Below, piece by piece: positions 1 to 10,636 of a DNA stretch of 35,090 nt (its first letter is position 1; each line of letters starts with the position of its first letter). The DNA is from an uncultured Bacteroidales bacterium (GTDB lineage: Bacteria; Bacteroidota; Bacteroidia; Bacteroidales; Marinilabiliaceae): NCBI GenBank assembly GCA_934717675.1, contig CAKUYZ010000013.1, forward strand, positions 1 to 35,090, given 5' to 3'. A program made the position numbers and the translations under genes. Below the pieces are notes generated by a model. It saw only the letters and a list, made by a program, of their open reading frames with translations. It ran no database searches and was not told the origin of the DNA.

Positions 1-2351
1 ACGCCACGTCGCCGCGTCAGGAGAACTTGGAGAGGGGCTCCGGTGGCCGCGCCTCCTTTAAGGCCGACGGCGGGAAGGTGCGGGAATATGTGGCGTTTGG
101 CCCGTCGTCCGTCCTCCCGTCTCCTGCCGACGAGGGCTCTGTGGCTTGCCACAACCTCCACGCCCATAAGTCGGTCAACTATCTCATTGTCACCTCGCCG
201 CTTTTCGCCGACGTGGCGAATGAGTTCTGCGCTGTCCATACCCAGGCGCAAGGCCTCTCCTCGCGCGTCGTCATGGTAGACGACATTTATGACGAGTTCT
301 CTGCGGGACGGCCCGAGGCTCCCGCCATCCGTAACTACATCAAGATGCTCTACGACCGCGGCAAAGGCACGCAAGACAGGCTGATGTGTGTCTTCCTGCT
401 CGGCTCCGGCTCCTATGACAATTTCGACCGTTCCCGCCCCGAAAATGTCATCCCCGTCTATGAGAGCGAGAACTCCAGCGGCACCCTTACGAGCTACGCC
501 ACGGACGACTTCTATGGCTGGATGGACAAGGGCGAGGGCGCGACCGACACGCGCGGATCCGTCGATGTGGGCATTGGCAGGCTCCCAGCCTCCACACTGG
601 CCGAGGCGGAAGCCTATCTGGCCAAGGTGAAGGCATATATGTCGGCACCCGAGCAAGGCGCGTGGCGTTCTAAGGCCGTCTTTGTGGGTATATCGGGAGA
701 CGCTAATGAGCATACGCAATATGCCGATATGCAGGCCTCGGCTTTCGAAGACGAGAATCCCGACATGGAGACGATAAGGATTTTCTCCGAGGCCTATTTG
801 GCTCAGAAAACATCCACGGGCATCTCTTTCCCGCTCGCAGCGTCCACTCTCCATAACCTTATGGAGAGTGGAGTCTCGCTCTTCCACTACACTGGCCATA
901 GCAGCCCCCGCGCCATTGCCGAGAATTATCTGACGACGGAGCTGGCCTCGCGGCTGACCAACTTCTCGCGCCCCTTTGTCTTCGCCTCGGCCTCTTGTGA
1001 CATTGTGCCGTTTGACCACAACACAGGTTGCCTTGGCGCGAGGGGGCTGTATAACCCCAATGGCGGCTTCATCGGCGTCTTCGCCGCTACGCGCGACGTC
1101 TATGGCAACGGCAACTACAACGTCACCCGCCAGTTTGTCAAGTATCTCTACTCTCTCAGTGCCGACGGCTCGGGGCGCGTCACCATGGGCGAGGCAACAC
1201 AAAAGGCCAAAGTCTACGCCAACCGCTCCATTAACTCCGTAAAATATTGTTTCCTGGGAGACCCTGCCCTTGTCATCAGCACACCTTTGGAGCCTCACCT
1301 TGAGCTCGACTCCATCAATGGCGTGCCGGCGGGCGAGCAGCAAGACCCCATACGAGCCCTCGAGCCGTCGTCAATATGTGGCTCCGTCCGCAATGCGGCT
1401 GGCGAAGTTGACACAACTTTCACCGGCACGGCCACCCTTTCTCTCTACGACAAGCGGCAAAACCGCTCCACGTCTGGCGTAAAGAGCGGAGCGCCTTATG
1501 CTTATAGCGAATATAGAGTGCGGCTCTTCTCCGGCAAGGTGGCTGTGGAGCGCGGGCGTTTCTCCGCGTCTTTCATCTTGTCAAAGGAACTGGATCTTTC
1601 TGTCGGTTTCGGCAGGCTCCATATGTACGCCTCGGCCAATGACGGGCGCGATGCCATGGGTGCGACGGATGCCGTCCTTATTGGCGGTGTCTCCGACGTC
1701 CTGCTCTCCGACACCATAGGGCCGGTCATCAACGCGTGGGTTGACTTTGAACGAGACGCTGAAGGCCATGCGACCGGCTCCACTCCGGTTCTCTACGCCG
1801 AGATCTCTGACGCCCAAGGTGTCAACGTCTCCGGCATGGGCGTAGGCCACGATCTCAGCCTCGTCATAGATGCTGACAGGGTTGGGGCCATCTCTCTCAA
1901 CGACTATTTCGTCTACGCCAACGGCAGCTCCACGTCTGGCCTCCTCTCTTATCCCCTCAACGGGGTGAGCCTCAGCAAGCACGCTCTCACCATCAAGGCT
2001 TGGGACAATCTGAACAATTCGTCGTCCGTCACTTTCAAGGTCAATCTCAACCCCTCCTCACACAAGGTGACTTTGGAGCAGGAGGCCCTCTCGCTCGATG
2101 ACGATTTGCGTCTCAGTTTCATGTCCGACGCTTTCGGGGAGCATGTGCGCGTCAAGACTTGCGTCTACACCCCGACAGGCGTGCTTGTGGGTGTGACAGA
2201 CCAGGTAATGCCGCAGCGCAACGGTTCGCAAAGAGTCTCCGTCAGCTTGCGCCCGCAACTTACGCGGCGCGGCGTCTACGTGGTGCGCTGCCAGGTGAGC
2301 GGCAACGGACGTAAGGCCGAAATCTCAAAAAGAATATTAATGGGACGTTGA
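1..2351 (+). CDS. porU: T9SS C-terminal signal peptidase PorU (5' truncated by window edge)
   Basis: Outer-membrane-associated gingipain-like (C25) protease of the type IX secretion system; in the family it removes the C-terminal sorting domain of exported cargo so that cargo can be attached to the cell surface. The frame is open to the left edge, so the visible roughly 780 codons are the C-terminal part; full-length PorU proteins exceed 1000 residues. The Cys/His dyad of the C25 fold is visible: the His in YTGHSS (codon 897-899) and the Cys in ASASC (codon 996-998), each after a hydrophobic strand. Beta-rich Ig-like sequence follows the protease domain to the stop. It is followed after 62 bases by porV, its functional partner. 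A TTG at 27 is in frame but is not a credible start, because the protein lacks a signal peptide there. The identification rests on the protease motifs and the porV neighbour. Confidence 0.9.
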   Translation, partial: ATSPRQENLERGSGGRASFKADGGKVREYVAFGPSSVLPSPADEGSVACHNLHAHKSVNYLIVTSPLFADVANEFCAVHTQAQGLSSRVVMVDDIYDEFSAGRPEAPAIRNYIKMLYDRGKGTQDRLMCVFLLGSGSYDNFDRSRPENVIPVYESENSSGTLTSYATDDFYGWMDKGEGATDTRGSVDVGIGRLPASTLAEAEAYLAKVKAYMSAPEQGAWRSKAVFVGISGDANEHTQYADMQASAFEDENPDMETIRIFSEAYLAQKTSTGISFPLAASTLHNLMESGVSLFHYTGHSSPRAIAENYLTTELASRLTNFSRPFVFASASCDIVPFDHNTGCLGARGLYNPNGGFIGVFAATRDVYGNGNYNVTRQFVKYLYSLSADGSGRVTMGEATQKAKVYANRSINSVKYCFLGDPALVISTPLEPHLELDSINGVPAGEQQDPIRALEPSSICGSVRNAAGEVDTTFTGTATLSLYDKRQNRSTSGVKSGAPYAYSEYRVRLFSGKVAVERGRFSASFILSKELDLSVGFGRLHMYASANDGRDAMGATDAVLIGGVSDVLLSDTIGPVINAWVDFERDAEGHATGSTPVLYAEISDAQGVNVSGMGVGHDLSLVIDADRVGAISLNDYFVYANGSSTSGLLSYPLNGVSLSKHALTIKAWDNLNNSSSVTFKVNLNPSSHKVTLEQEALSLDDDLRLSFMSDAFGEHVRVKTCVYTPTGVLVGVTDQVMPQRNGSQRVSVSLRPQLTRRGVYVVRCQVSGNGRKAEISKRILMGR

Positions 2352-2413
2352 CAAATTGCGGCGCGTCTCGCCATATATTGCTAACTTAGCCCAACGAGAA
2401 TACTTACCAACTG

Positions 2414-3592
2414 ATGAAAACCAAAGCGTTTCTGCTCCTCGGCTTGCTCTCAGTCCCCGCCAGCCTCTTGGCGCAGGATGATGACGCCTCAACGACCATC
2501 TCCAACGACTATAACCCCATCCCCACAAGCGTGCAGATGCTCAACATCGCCCCAGAGGCGAGGGGTACGTCAATGGGCGATGCCGGCGTGGCGTCTACTC
2601 CAGACATCAACTCGCAATATTGGAACCCGGCCAAATATGTGCGCATGGAGAGCCGGGCGGGAGCGGCCATTTCCGTCACGCCGTGGCTGCGCAACATCAT
2701 ATCAGACATCAATTTGTTCAATATGATGGGCTATTACAAAATCAACGAGCGCAACGCCGTGAGCGCCAGCGTCCGCTACTTCTCTCTCGGCAAGTTGGAG
2801 TTCTATAATGACAATGGCGACCTCCAGGGAGACTATAAGCCAAACGAGTTCAGCATAGACGCAGCATATTCATTGGCACTTTCCAAGACCCTCTCTGGCG
2901 CCATAGCCCTCCGTTTCATACATTCCGACCTCGGTTTCCAAGTGGACGATGACGGCTATTCCAAGGGAAACGCCGTGGCTGCCGACATCGCGTTCTATTA
3001 CAAGAAACCTGTCTCCGTGGCAGGCGCTAAGGCCGACCTTATGGTGGGCCTCAACATCACGAACATAGGCACCAAGATAACATACGATAACGGCGTCACC
3101 AACGAATATTTGCCAGCCAACCTCCGTCTCGGCGTGGGCTTCTGGTACGAGATTGACAACTACAACAAGATTGGCGCTACGGTAGATTTCAACAAACTCC
3201 TTGTCCCGACTCCAGACTACCGCAACACCGATGACGACGAGGCCATGTACGAAAAACGCCAAAAATATTATGACAAGTCTGTCATCGCGTCCATATTCTC
3301 AAGCTTCACTGACGCCCCTCGCGGCGGCAAGGAGGAGCTCGAAGAGATTGATGTCTGCGGCGGCATAGAGTATACATATAACAATATGTTCTCCGCCCGC
3401 GTCGGCTATCACAACAACCCCGAGAATAAGGGCAACCTGAAGTACGCCTCGGCCGGCCTCGGGGTCAAGTATCAGATGATCGAGGTGGCCGCCAGCTACA
3501 TATTCCCCGTGGGCAACGCCAACAGCAACTCGGCCTTGGCCAACACGGTGAGAATATCGCTCGGCTTCGATATCGGCAAATTCCTGAAATAG
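2414..3592 (+). CDS. porV: T9SS outer membrane shuttle protein PorV (LptO)
   Basis: 392-residue outer-membrane beta-barrel of the FadL-like PorV/PorQ family. In T9SS it collects folded cargo from the translocon and presents it to PorU and the attachment complex. The N-terminus is a signal peptide (MKTKAFLLLGLLSVPASLLA, then QDDD). The conserved N-terminal plug-like segment PTSVQMLNIAPEARGTSMGD and the motif SQYWNPAKYV follow at about residues 37-78; alternating amphipathic strands run to the terminal SLGFDIGKFLK, ending close to an aromatic or hydrophobic residue as barrel proteins do. Directly downstream of porU and 7 bases upstream of ispF, so the three are probably one transcript. The length matches the family. 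Confidence 0.93.
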   Translation: MKTKAFLLLGLLSVPASLLAQDDDASTTISNDYNPIPTSVQMLNIAPEARGTSMGDAGVASTPDINSQYWNPAKYVRMESRAGAAISVTPWLRNIISDINLFNMMGYYKINERNAVSASVRYFSLGKLEFYNDNGDLQGDYKPNEFSIDAAYSLALSKTLSGAIALRFIHSDLGFQVDDDGYSKGNAVAADIAFYYKKPVSVAGAKADLMVGLNITNIGTKITYDNGVTNEYLPANLRLGVGFWYEIDNYNKIGATVDFNKLLVPTPDYRNTDDDEAMYEKRQKYYDKSVIASIFSSFTDAPRGGKEELEEIDVCGGIEYTYNNMFSARVGYHNNPENKGNLKYASAGLGVKYQMIEVAASYIFPVGNANSNSALANTVRISLGFDIGKFLK

Positions 3593-3599
3593 AGCGACT

Positions 3600-4082
3600 A
3601 TGACAAACATCAGGGTTGGCTTTGGCTATGACGTTCACCGCCTGCAAGACGGGCTGCCTATGACCATAGGCGGCGTGAGCGTCCCCTATGAGCGAGGCTG
3701 GGTGGCTCACTCTGACGGAGACGTGCTCATCCACGCCGTGTGCGATGCTCTGCTGGGGGCCGCAAACATGCGCGACATTGGGTTCCACTTCCCCGACAAC
3801 AGCGGAGAATATGCCGGCATAGACAGCAAGATATTGTTGGCCAAAGTCATAGACATCATTGCCGCGAAGGGCTATAGGGTTGTCAACGTAGATTGCACCA
3901 TAGCCCTCCAAAGGCCCAAGATCATGCCGCTCATACCACTTATGAGCCAGGCCATGGCGCAGGCTATGGGTGTGGAGGCCGACTGCGTGTCGGTCAAAGC
4001 CACGACCACGGAAAAGCTTGGCTTTGAGGGACGTGGCGAGGGCGGCGCGGCCTATGCGGTCGCACTGATTGAAAAAGATTAG
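3600..4082 (+). CDS. ispF: 2-C-methyl-D-erythritol 2,4-cyclodiphosphate synthase
   Basis: Cytoplasmic homotrimeric zinc enzyme of the MEP isoprenoid pathway; it converts CDP-ME 2-phosphate to ME-2,4-cyclodiphosphate with release of CMP. 160 residues, the normal length. Family motifs are present in order: RVGFGYDVHRL near the N-terminus (Asp and His zinc ligands), HSDGDVLIHAVCDALLGA at about residues 38-55 (third ligand His), DIGFHFPD, and the C-terminal VKATTTEKLGFEGRGEG loop. The ATG at 3600 lies 7 bases after the porV stop. The gene has no functional link to secretion; its place behind porU-porV also occurs in other Bacteroidales as I recall (Porphyromonas gingivalis), so it is a conserved passenger in the operon. 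Confidence 0.96.
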   Translation: MTNIRVGFGYDVHRLQDGLPMTIGGVSVPYERGWVAHSDGDVLIHAVCDALLGAANMRDIGFHFPDNSGEYAGIDSKILLAKVIDIIAAKGYRVVNVDCTIALQRPKIMPLIPLMSQAMAQAMGVEADCVSVKATTTEKLGFEGRGEGGAAYAVALIEKD

Positions 4083-4136
4083 CCCCGCGGGCAACAGTTA
4101 TCGCGCTTTTTGCGTAGATAAGTGCGAGCGAATTTT

Positions 4137-4144
4137 TAATTTTG
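4137..4144 (+). promoter_or_regulatory. Bacteroidota -7 element, probably for gldJ
   Basis: TAATTTTG fits the Bacteroidota -7 consensus TAnnTTTG and lies 64 bases before the gldJ start in a T-rich part of the ispF-gldJ gap. The nearest upstream TTG (4110-4112) is 24 bases away, longer than the usual 19-21, so only the -7 element is convincing. Confidence 0.4.
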
Positions 4145-4208
4145 CGTCTGCTCGGTGCGTTTTCTGCGCTCCTTGCAGGCACTCGTAACAGAATCAAGAG
4201 GATAAGAT

Positions 4209-5786
<1,578 letters not shown>

Positions 5787-5808
5787 ACTTGGGCCTCTTG
5801 AAAATTTA

Positions 5809-5847
5809 AGGCGAGGGGGGGCGGATGCCTTTCCTCGCCTATTTTTG
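5809..5847 (+). terminator. Rho-independent terminator after gldJ
   Basis: AGGCGAGG (5809-5816) pairs with CCTCGCCT (5833-5840) and is followed by ATTTTTG. It closes the porU-porV-ispF-gldJ unit. Confidence 0.8.
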
Positions 5848-5868
5848 TTGGCATACAGCCACTTCTCA

Positions 5869-5899
5869 TTGCATATTAAATGCCTTATGCCTAAATTCG
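5869..5899 (+). promoter_or_regulatory. Promoter of rpmE2
   Basis: TTG at 5869-5871, 20 bases, then TAAATTCG at 5892-5899 (one mismatch to TAnnTTTG). It lies between the gldJ terminator and rpmE2 and predicts a 5' leader of about 60 bases. Confidence 0.5.
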
Positions 5900-5965
5900 C
5901 GCCTTGAAAAGACTCCACGTATCGTTCTACACTGGAAGTTTCGAAACTATATAAATAATCAACCA

Positions 5966-6229
5966 ATGAAGAAGAACATCCATCCGGAGAGCTACAGGCT
6001 AGTAGCCTTCACGGATATGTCCAACAACGAGACTTTCGTTGTCCGCTCTTGCGCCACCACGAAAGACTCCATCGAGATTGACGGCGTGACCTATCCGCAG
6101 GTTAAACTCGAAATCTCCAGCAGCTCTCACCCGTTCTACACCGGTAAGATGAAGCTCGTCGATACGGCCGGCCGCGTCGATAAGTTCATGAACCGTTACG
6201 GCAAGCGCTTCGAGAACAGGAAGAAGTAA
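5966..6229 (+). CDS. rpmE2: 50S ribosomal protein L31, type B
   Basis: 87-residue large-subunit protein. It begins MKKNIHPESYRLVAFTDMSN and contains the L31 core IEIDGVTYPQVKLEISSSSH, PFYTGKMKLVDTAGRVDKF and the terminal MNRYGKRFENRKK. It lacks the CxxC zinc pair of type A L31, so it is the zinc-independent (type B) form usual in Bacteroidetes. The open frame extends upstream to 5825, but the L31 homology starts at the ATG at 5966, which follows AT-rich sequence and a candidate promoter; the upstream extension overlaps the gldJ terminator and is not protein-like. It is a monocistronic unit flanked by terminators on both sides. Confidence 0.95.
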   Translation: MKKNIHPESYRLVAFTDMSNNETFVVRSCATTKDSIEIDGVTYPQVKLEISSSSHPFYTGKMKLVDTAGRVDKFMNRYGKRFENRKK

Positions 6230-6256
6230 TCTTCTCGCCCTGGTTTCTCGTGAGCG

Positions 6257-6274
6257 TGTGCAAAGAGTTGCACA
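6257..6274 (+). repeat. Small inverted repeat downstream of rpmE2
   Basis: TGTGCAA, AGAG, TTGCACA: a perfect 7-bp dyad with a 4-base loop, 28 bases after the L31 stop. It has no T-run, so it is an RNA hairpin or a protein site; the function is unknown. Confidence 0.4.
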
Positions 6275-6363
6275 AACTTCGGGCGCATAGGCGTACGGCG
6301 GGTGCTCGACGGCTTCCTTGCCGATGATTCCGCACGACATTGGCGCATTGAACTCATGAGTTT

Positions 6364-6406
6364 GGCGACCCGCGCTGCCCAGGCAGCGCGGGTCGCCTTC
6401 GTTTTC
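6364..6406 (+). terminator. Strong terminator between rpmE2 and mtaB
   Basis: A perfect 16-bp stem (6364-6379 with 6382-6397) with a two-base spacer at its tip, followed by TTCGTTTT. It should stop rpmE2 transcription. It ends 28 bases before the mtaB start, so the mtaB promoter is either very close or inside this region. Confidence 0.85.
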
Positions 6407-6434
6407 CCGTTCCTTGAACATATTTCACCATAAC

Positions 6435-7754
6435 ATGATAGACACTGCCAGTTTCGCCCCGCGCAGAGTGGCTTTCCACACCCTCGGGTGCAAACTCAAC
6501 TTTAGTGAGACGAGCGATATGGCCAGGCGCATGGCGCAAGCTGGTTTCGAGAGGGTGGACTTTGACGAAGTGGCGGACATCTACGTCATCAACACCTGCA
6601 CGGTGACCGAGGAGGCTAACAAAAAATGCCGCCAGATGATTGGCCGCTGCCTGCGTCACAATCCCGACGCCTTTGTGGTCGTGACGGGCTGCTTCGCTCA
6701 GCTTCAGGCCGACAAGATTGCCCAGATGGATGGCGTGTCGCTAGTCTTGGGCAGCAATACCAAAGACAGGCTCGTCGCTCTGGTCGAGGATGGCCTCAGG
6801 CAGAGAGGCGAAGCCAAAGTGGTGACGACCGACATTCTCCGCGACCGCGCCTTCGTCGGCAGCTATTCCAGTGGAGACCGTACGCGGTCGTTCCTGAAAG
6901 TGCAAGACGGTTGCGACTATTTCTGTTCCTATTGCACCATTCCCATGGCCAGGGGGCTTAGCCGCAGTGCCACGGTGGCCCAGACGGTAGATTTGGCCCG
7001 CAAGGCGGCGGCCGATGGCGCAAAAGAGATTGTACTCACGGGCGTCAACATTGGGGACTTTGGCCGTCATCACGGGGAGTCGTTTCTCGACCTTGTCAAG
7101 GCGTTGGAGGGTGTTGAGAGTGTTGAGAGGTATAGGATTTCGTCCATTGAGCCCAACCTCCTCACTGACGATGTCATTGCCCACTGCGCCCAATCGTCAA
7201 AGTTCATGCCCCACTTCCACATCCCCCTTCAGTCTGGCTCTGACCATATGCTGCGGCTCATGCGCCGACGCTACGACACCGCCCTCTATTCGGCCAAAAT
7301 TGATAAAGTGCGCAGCCTTATCCCCGACGCTTTCATTGGCGCTGACGTCATTGTGGGCGTCAACGGCGAGACTGCCGATCTTTTTGAGCAGACCCGCGCC
7401 TTCATTGAGGGGCTGCCCGTCACGCAGCTTCATGTTTTCACATATTCTGAGCGACCCGGCACCAGGGCGTTGGACATTAAGCCTGTGGTGCCTGTGGCTG
7501 AAAGACATGAGCGAAATGCTGTCTTGCATCAAATTTCAGAGCGGAAGAGGATTTGCTTCTACAAGGCGCACGAGGGGCGTGAGGCGAAGGTGCTTGTCGA
7601 GGCCAGCGTGAGAGACGGCTTCCACGTGGGCTTCACGGAGAACTACATAAGGGTGGAGGTCCCCGCAAGTGTCGCCGAAGTGAACTCGGTGGTCGGCGTG
7701 CGCCTGGGTTCGCTCTCGCCAGACGCGATGACCCTTATGGCGCGCAGGCTCTGA
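6435..7754 (+). CDS. mtaB: tRNA (N6-threonylcarbamoyladenosine(37)-C2)-methylthiotransferase MtaB
   Basis: Radical-SAM methylthiotransferase that converts t6A37 to ms2t6A37 in ANN-decoding tRNAs. 439 residues from the ATG at 6435; an in-frame ATG at 6414 would add seven residues without homology. The N-terminal UPF0004 domain carries three cluster-ligand cysteines: Cys19 in HTLGCKLN, Cys55 in INTCTVT and Cys86 in VVTGCFAQ. The radical-SAM site is CDYFCSYC (Cys160, 164, 167), preceded by RSFLKVQDG. SIEPNLLTDDV, HIPLQSGSD and FTYSERPGTRA are typical of MtaB rather than MiaB or RimO. The C-terminal TRAM-like part is short. It stands alone between a terminator and the lysC promoter. Confidence 0.93.
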   Translation: MIDTASFAPRRVAFHTLGCKLNFSETSDMARRMAQAGFERVDFDEVADIYVINTCTVTEEANKKCRQMIGRCLRHNPDAFVVVTGCFAQLQADKIAQMDGVSLVLGSNTKDRLVALVEDGLRQRGEAKVVTTDILRDRAFVGSYSSGDRTRSFLKVQDGCDYFCSYCTIPMARGLSRSATVAQTVDLARKAAADGAKEIVLTGVNIGDFGRHHGESFLDLVKALEGVESVERYRISSIEPNLLTDDVIAHCAQSSKFMPHFHIPLQSGSDHMLRLMRRRYDTALYSAKIDKVRSLIPDAFIGADVIVGVNGETADLFEQTRAFIEGLPVTQLHVFTYSERPGTRALDIKPVVPVAERHERNAVLHQISERKRICFYKAHEGREAKVLVEASVRDGFHVGFTENYIRVEVPASVAEVNSVVGVRLGSLSPDAMTLMARRL

Positions 7755-7816
7755 TGCTGTTTTCACCTCTTATGCCAAATTTTTCACCCATGGCGCAATA
7801 TTCCCTCGGTAATGTG

Positions 7817-7846
7817 TTGACAATTGCCCCGAAAGGGATAACTTTG
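7817..7846 (+). promoter_or_regulatory. Promoter of lysC-lysA
   Basis: TTG (7817-7819), 19-base spacer, TAACTTTG (7839-7846): an exact match to the Bacteroidota primary-sigma consensus. The predicted start is near 7853, leaving a leader of about 40 bases, too short for a lysine riboswitch. Confidence 0.75.
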
Positions 7847-7892
7847 CGTTTGTATTATACTAATGACGTTAAGATATTAAAACCATAGATCA

Positions 7893-9209
7893 ATGAAGGT
7901 ACTGAAGTTCGGTGGCACGTCGGTCGGCTCGGCCGCGCGCATGAAGGATGTGGCAAAGCTCGTGCTCGAAGATGGCCAAGTCAAGATTGTTGTCCTCTCC
8001 GCAATGTCCGGCACCACAAACAGCCTTGTGGAAATATCAAACTATCTCTACAAGAAGAATGCCGACGGCGCGAACGAGGTCATCAGCAAGCTCGAGGCCA
8101 AGTATGCGCAACACGTGGCTGAGCTGTACTCCTCTGACGAGTATAAGGAGAAAGGGCTGGCCCTCATCCGCGAGCGGTTCAACTACATCAAGTCGTTCAC
8201 CAACAATGTCTTCACTGTCTTCGAGGAGAAAGAGATCTTGTCTCAGGGCGAGCTCATCTCCACTGGCATGTTCAATCTCTACCTCCTTGAGCAGGGCGTC
8301 AAGTCTTGCCTCTTACCCGCGCTTGACTACATGCGCATAGACAAGAACAACGAGCCCGACACGGCATACATCCGCGAGAACCTCAAGGCACTCCTTGAGA
8401 AGAACGCCGGATTTGACATATACATCACTCAGGGCTACATCTGCCGCAACTCTTTCGGCGAGGTGGACAACCTGCAGCGCGGTGGCTCTGACTACACCGC
8501 CTCGCTCATAGGCGCCGCCATCCTTGCCGACGAGATCCAGATATGGACCGACATCGATGGCATGCACAATAACGACCCGCGCTTCGTGGAGAACACAAAG
8601 CCCGTCAGCGAGCTCTCTTTTGACGAGGCCGCAGAGCTGGCCTACTTCGGCGCCAAGATTCTCCACCCGACGTGCGTCTTGCCCGCCAAGGTGAACAACA
8701 TCCCCGTCCGTCTGCTCAACACCATGGACCCCAAGGCCCACGGCACCCTCATCAGCGGCCATCAGTGCCCCGACCGCGTGGCGGCCATAGCGGCCAAGGA
8801 CAACATCACGGCCCTCCGAATCAAGAGCAGCCGTATGCTCCTGGCTTACGGCTTCATGCGCAAGGTCTTCGAGATCTTCGAGAGCTACAAGACCCCCATC
8901 GACATGATCACCACCTCAGAGGTCGGAGTCTCCGTCACCATCGACAATGACCGTCACCTCTACGACATCATCGACGACCTCAAGAAATATGGCACCGTCG
9001 AGGTGGATAAGGACCAGTGCATCATCTGCATTGCCGGAGACTTCAGCGCTGGCAAGAAGGGCTACGCCTCCAAGATCTTCGACGCGCTGAGCGAAGTGCC
9101 GGTGCGCATGATATCCTACGGAGGCTCCTCACACAATGTCTCCATCCTTGTGGCCGCCACAGACAAGGTCGCGGCTCTCCGCGGCCTGAGCGCGAACCTC
9201 TTCAACTAA
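7893..9209 (+). CDS. lysC: Aspartate kinase
   Basis: Monofunctional aspartokinase (438 residues), the first step of the aspartate-family pathway, phosphorylating L-aspartate. The N-terminal signature MKVLKFGGTSVGS binds ATP and aspartate; SQGELISTGMF, TQGYICRNSFGEV and NLQRGGSDYTASLIGAAI complete the amino-acid kinase domain to about residue 285. ACT-like regulatory domains follow (NITALRIKSSRMLLAYGFM; PIDMITTSEVGVSVTID; VPVRMISYGGSSHNVS), so feedback control by an end product is expected. No homoserine dehydrogenase is fused. It is 13 bases upstream of lysA, forming a two-gene lysine/DAP operon behind a strong promoter. Confidence 0.95.
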   Translation: MKVLKFGGTSVGSAARMKDVAKLVLEDGQVKIVVLSAMSGTTNSLVEISNYLYKKNADGANEVISKLEAKYAQHVAELYSSDEYKEKGLALIRERFNYIKSFTNNVFTVFEEKEILSQGELISTGMFNLYLLEQGVKSCLLPALDYMRIDKNNEPDTAYIRENLKALLEKNAGFDIYITQGYICRNSFGEVDNLQRGGSDYTASLIGAAILADEIQIWTDIDGMHNNDPRFVENTKPVSELSFDEAAELAYFGAKILHPTCVLPAKVNNIPVRLLNTMDPKAHGTLISGHQCPDRVAAIAAKDNITALRIKSSRMLLAYGFMRKVFEIFESYKTPIDMITTSEVGVSVTIDNDRHLYDIIDDLKKYGTVEVDKDQCIICIAGDFSAGKKGYASKIFDALSEVPVRMISYGGSSHNVSILVAATDKVAALRGLSANLFN

Positions 9210-9222
9210 AAGAGAGGAGCCC

Positions 9223-10371
9223 ATGGCCACACGGTTTCCACTGGACCGCTTCGCCCAGATGGCGACGCCGTTCTATTACTATGACATGAGCCTCCTCCGC
9301 CAAACTCTCCAGACGGTGACGAGGCTCGCCGAAAGACACGACTTCGCCGTCCATTTCGCGGTGAAGGCCAATGCCAACACCCGCATCTTGGACGAGGTGC
9401 GAAACTTCGGCTTGGGCATCGATTGCGTAAGCGGCAACGAGGTGCGCTGCGCCCTTGAGCATGGCTTCGACAGCAAAAAAATCGTCTACGCCGGCGTGGG
9501 CAAGGCCGACTGGGAGATCAACCTCGCGCTAGACGCGGGCATCGAGTGCTTCAACGTCGAGTCAATCCCCGAGATGGAGGTCATCAACGAGCTGGCCTGC
9601 CGCAAGGGCAAGGTGGCCGACGTGGCCCTACGCATAAACCCGAACGTAGACGCGCACACCCACCAATACATCACCACGGGTCTCGAGGAGAACAAGTTCG
9701 GCATCGGGCTGTGGGAGGTCGAGGCCGCGGCGCGCAAGGCCATCGAGCTGAGCAACATAAACCTGGTGGGCCTGCACTTCCACATAGGCTCGCAGATAAC
9801 GGACATGGGCGCCTTTCAGGCTCTCTGCACCCGCGTCAACGAGATTCAGAGGCAGTTTGAGCAAAACAAGATCCGCCTCTCCGTCATCAACGTGGGCGGC
9901 GGCCTCGGCGTTGACTATGAGCACCCCGACGAGGTGCCTGTGCCAGATTTCGAGGAGTATTTCAACACCTTTGCCAAGCACCTGGAACTCCGTGAGGGGC
10001 AGAAAGTTCATTTCGAGCTTGGCCGAAGCCTCGTGGCACAGTGCGGCTCGCTCATCACGCGCGTGCTCTATGTCAAGAAAGGCCAGAAGAAGCAATTCGC
10101 CATTGTGGATGCCGGCATGAACGACCTCATTCGTCCTGCGCTCTATCACGCTTTTCATAAGATAGAGAACATCAGCAGCTCCGCCGCGACGGAGAAATAT
10201 GACGTGGTGGGCCCCGTGTGCGAGTCGTCAGACTGCTTCGGCAAAGAGGTTGTGCTCCCGGCCACAAGCCGAGGCGACCTCATTGCCATCCGCTCCGCCG
10301 GGGCCTACGGCGAGGTGATGAGCTCGCGCTACAACCTCCGCGAGTTCGCCGCAAGCCACTACTCGGAGTAG
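9223..10371 (+). CDS. lysA: Diaminopimelate decarboxylase
   Basis: PLP-dependent fold-III decarboxylase that makes L-lysine from meso-diaminopimelate, the last lysine step. 382 residues. PLP lysine Lys48 lies in VHFAVKANAN; the phosphate-binding glycines are in INVGGGLGVDYEHP; ELGRSLVAQCG follows; and the catalytic CESSD (Cys333) and GAYGEVMSSRYN close the active site across the dimer. HFHIGSQI is the conserved barrel His motif. The ATG at 9223 is preceded by AGAGAGGAG, a purine-rich ribosome-binding site. It is co-transcribed with lysC. A second role at cell-wall level is possible, because it drains the DAP needed for peptidoglycan. Confidence 0.95.
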   Translation: MATRFPLDRFAQMATPFYYYDMSLLRQTLQTVTRLAERHDFAVHFAVKANANTRILDEVRNFGLGIDCVSGNEVRCALEHGFDSKKIVYAGVGKADWEINLALDAGIECFNVESIPEMEVINELACRKGKVADVALRINPNVDAHTHQYITTGLEENKFGIGLWEVEAAARKAIELSNINLVGLHFHIGSQITDMGAFQALCTRVNEIQRQFEQNKIRLSVINVGGGLGVDYEHPDEVPVPDFEEYFNTFAKHLELREGQKVHFELGRSLVAQCGSLITRVLYVKKGQKKQFAIVDAGMNDLIRPALYHAFHKIENISSSAATEKYDVVGPVCESSDCFGKEVVLPATSRGDLIAIRSAGAYGEVMSSRYNLREFAASHYSE

Positions 10372-10408
10372 CCCGTCTCGCATTTCCCTGTGCGCGGGAA
10401 GATACGCG

Positions 10409-10476
10409 TCCTCGCCCTGCTCGCTTGGCTCGCCCAGGCCGCGGAGGCGAGGGCTTTATTTCCCCCTCCCGAAACT
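10409..10476 (+). terminator. Possible terminator after lysA
   Basis: CCTCGCC and GGCGAGG flank a long imperfect GC-rich loop and are followed by GCTTTATTT. The loop is long and the T-run is interrupted, so this is only probable. The rest of the lysA-tRNA gap (to 10550) shows no gene. Confidence 0.4.
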
Positions 10477-10550
10477 CTTGCGGGGCGGCTGCGGCAAAAC
10501 GCCTTTGGGCGGCAAGCCTGCGCCTTAAATCCACTTTTTGCGCCAACCAT

Positions 10551-10581
10551 TTTGCGGTCTCGGCAAAAGGTCATATATTTG
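10551..10581 (+). promoter_or_regulatory. Promoter of the tRNA gene
   Basis: TTTG (10551-10554), 19-base spacer, TATATTTG (10574-10581). Perfect -7 and -33 elements 56 bases before the mature tRNA 5' end. Confidence 0.75.
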
Positions 10582-10636
10582 CACTGCCTTTCGGGGATGA
10601 CCCCTAAGGCGGTTTCTAATCTTTTGATTGAAATTC

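Noticed and set aside
7619..7634. parS-like site CTTCCACGTGGGCTT in mtaB
   Set aside because: Only the inner ten bases match the parS palindrome and both outer arms are wrong; it also lies in coding sequence under codon constraint.
7847..7892. Lysine riboswitch before lysC
   Set aside because: The leader from the predicted start to lysC is about 40 bases, far too short for the L-box.
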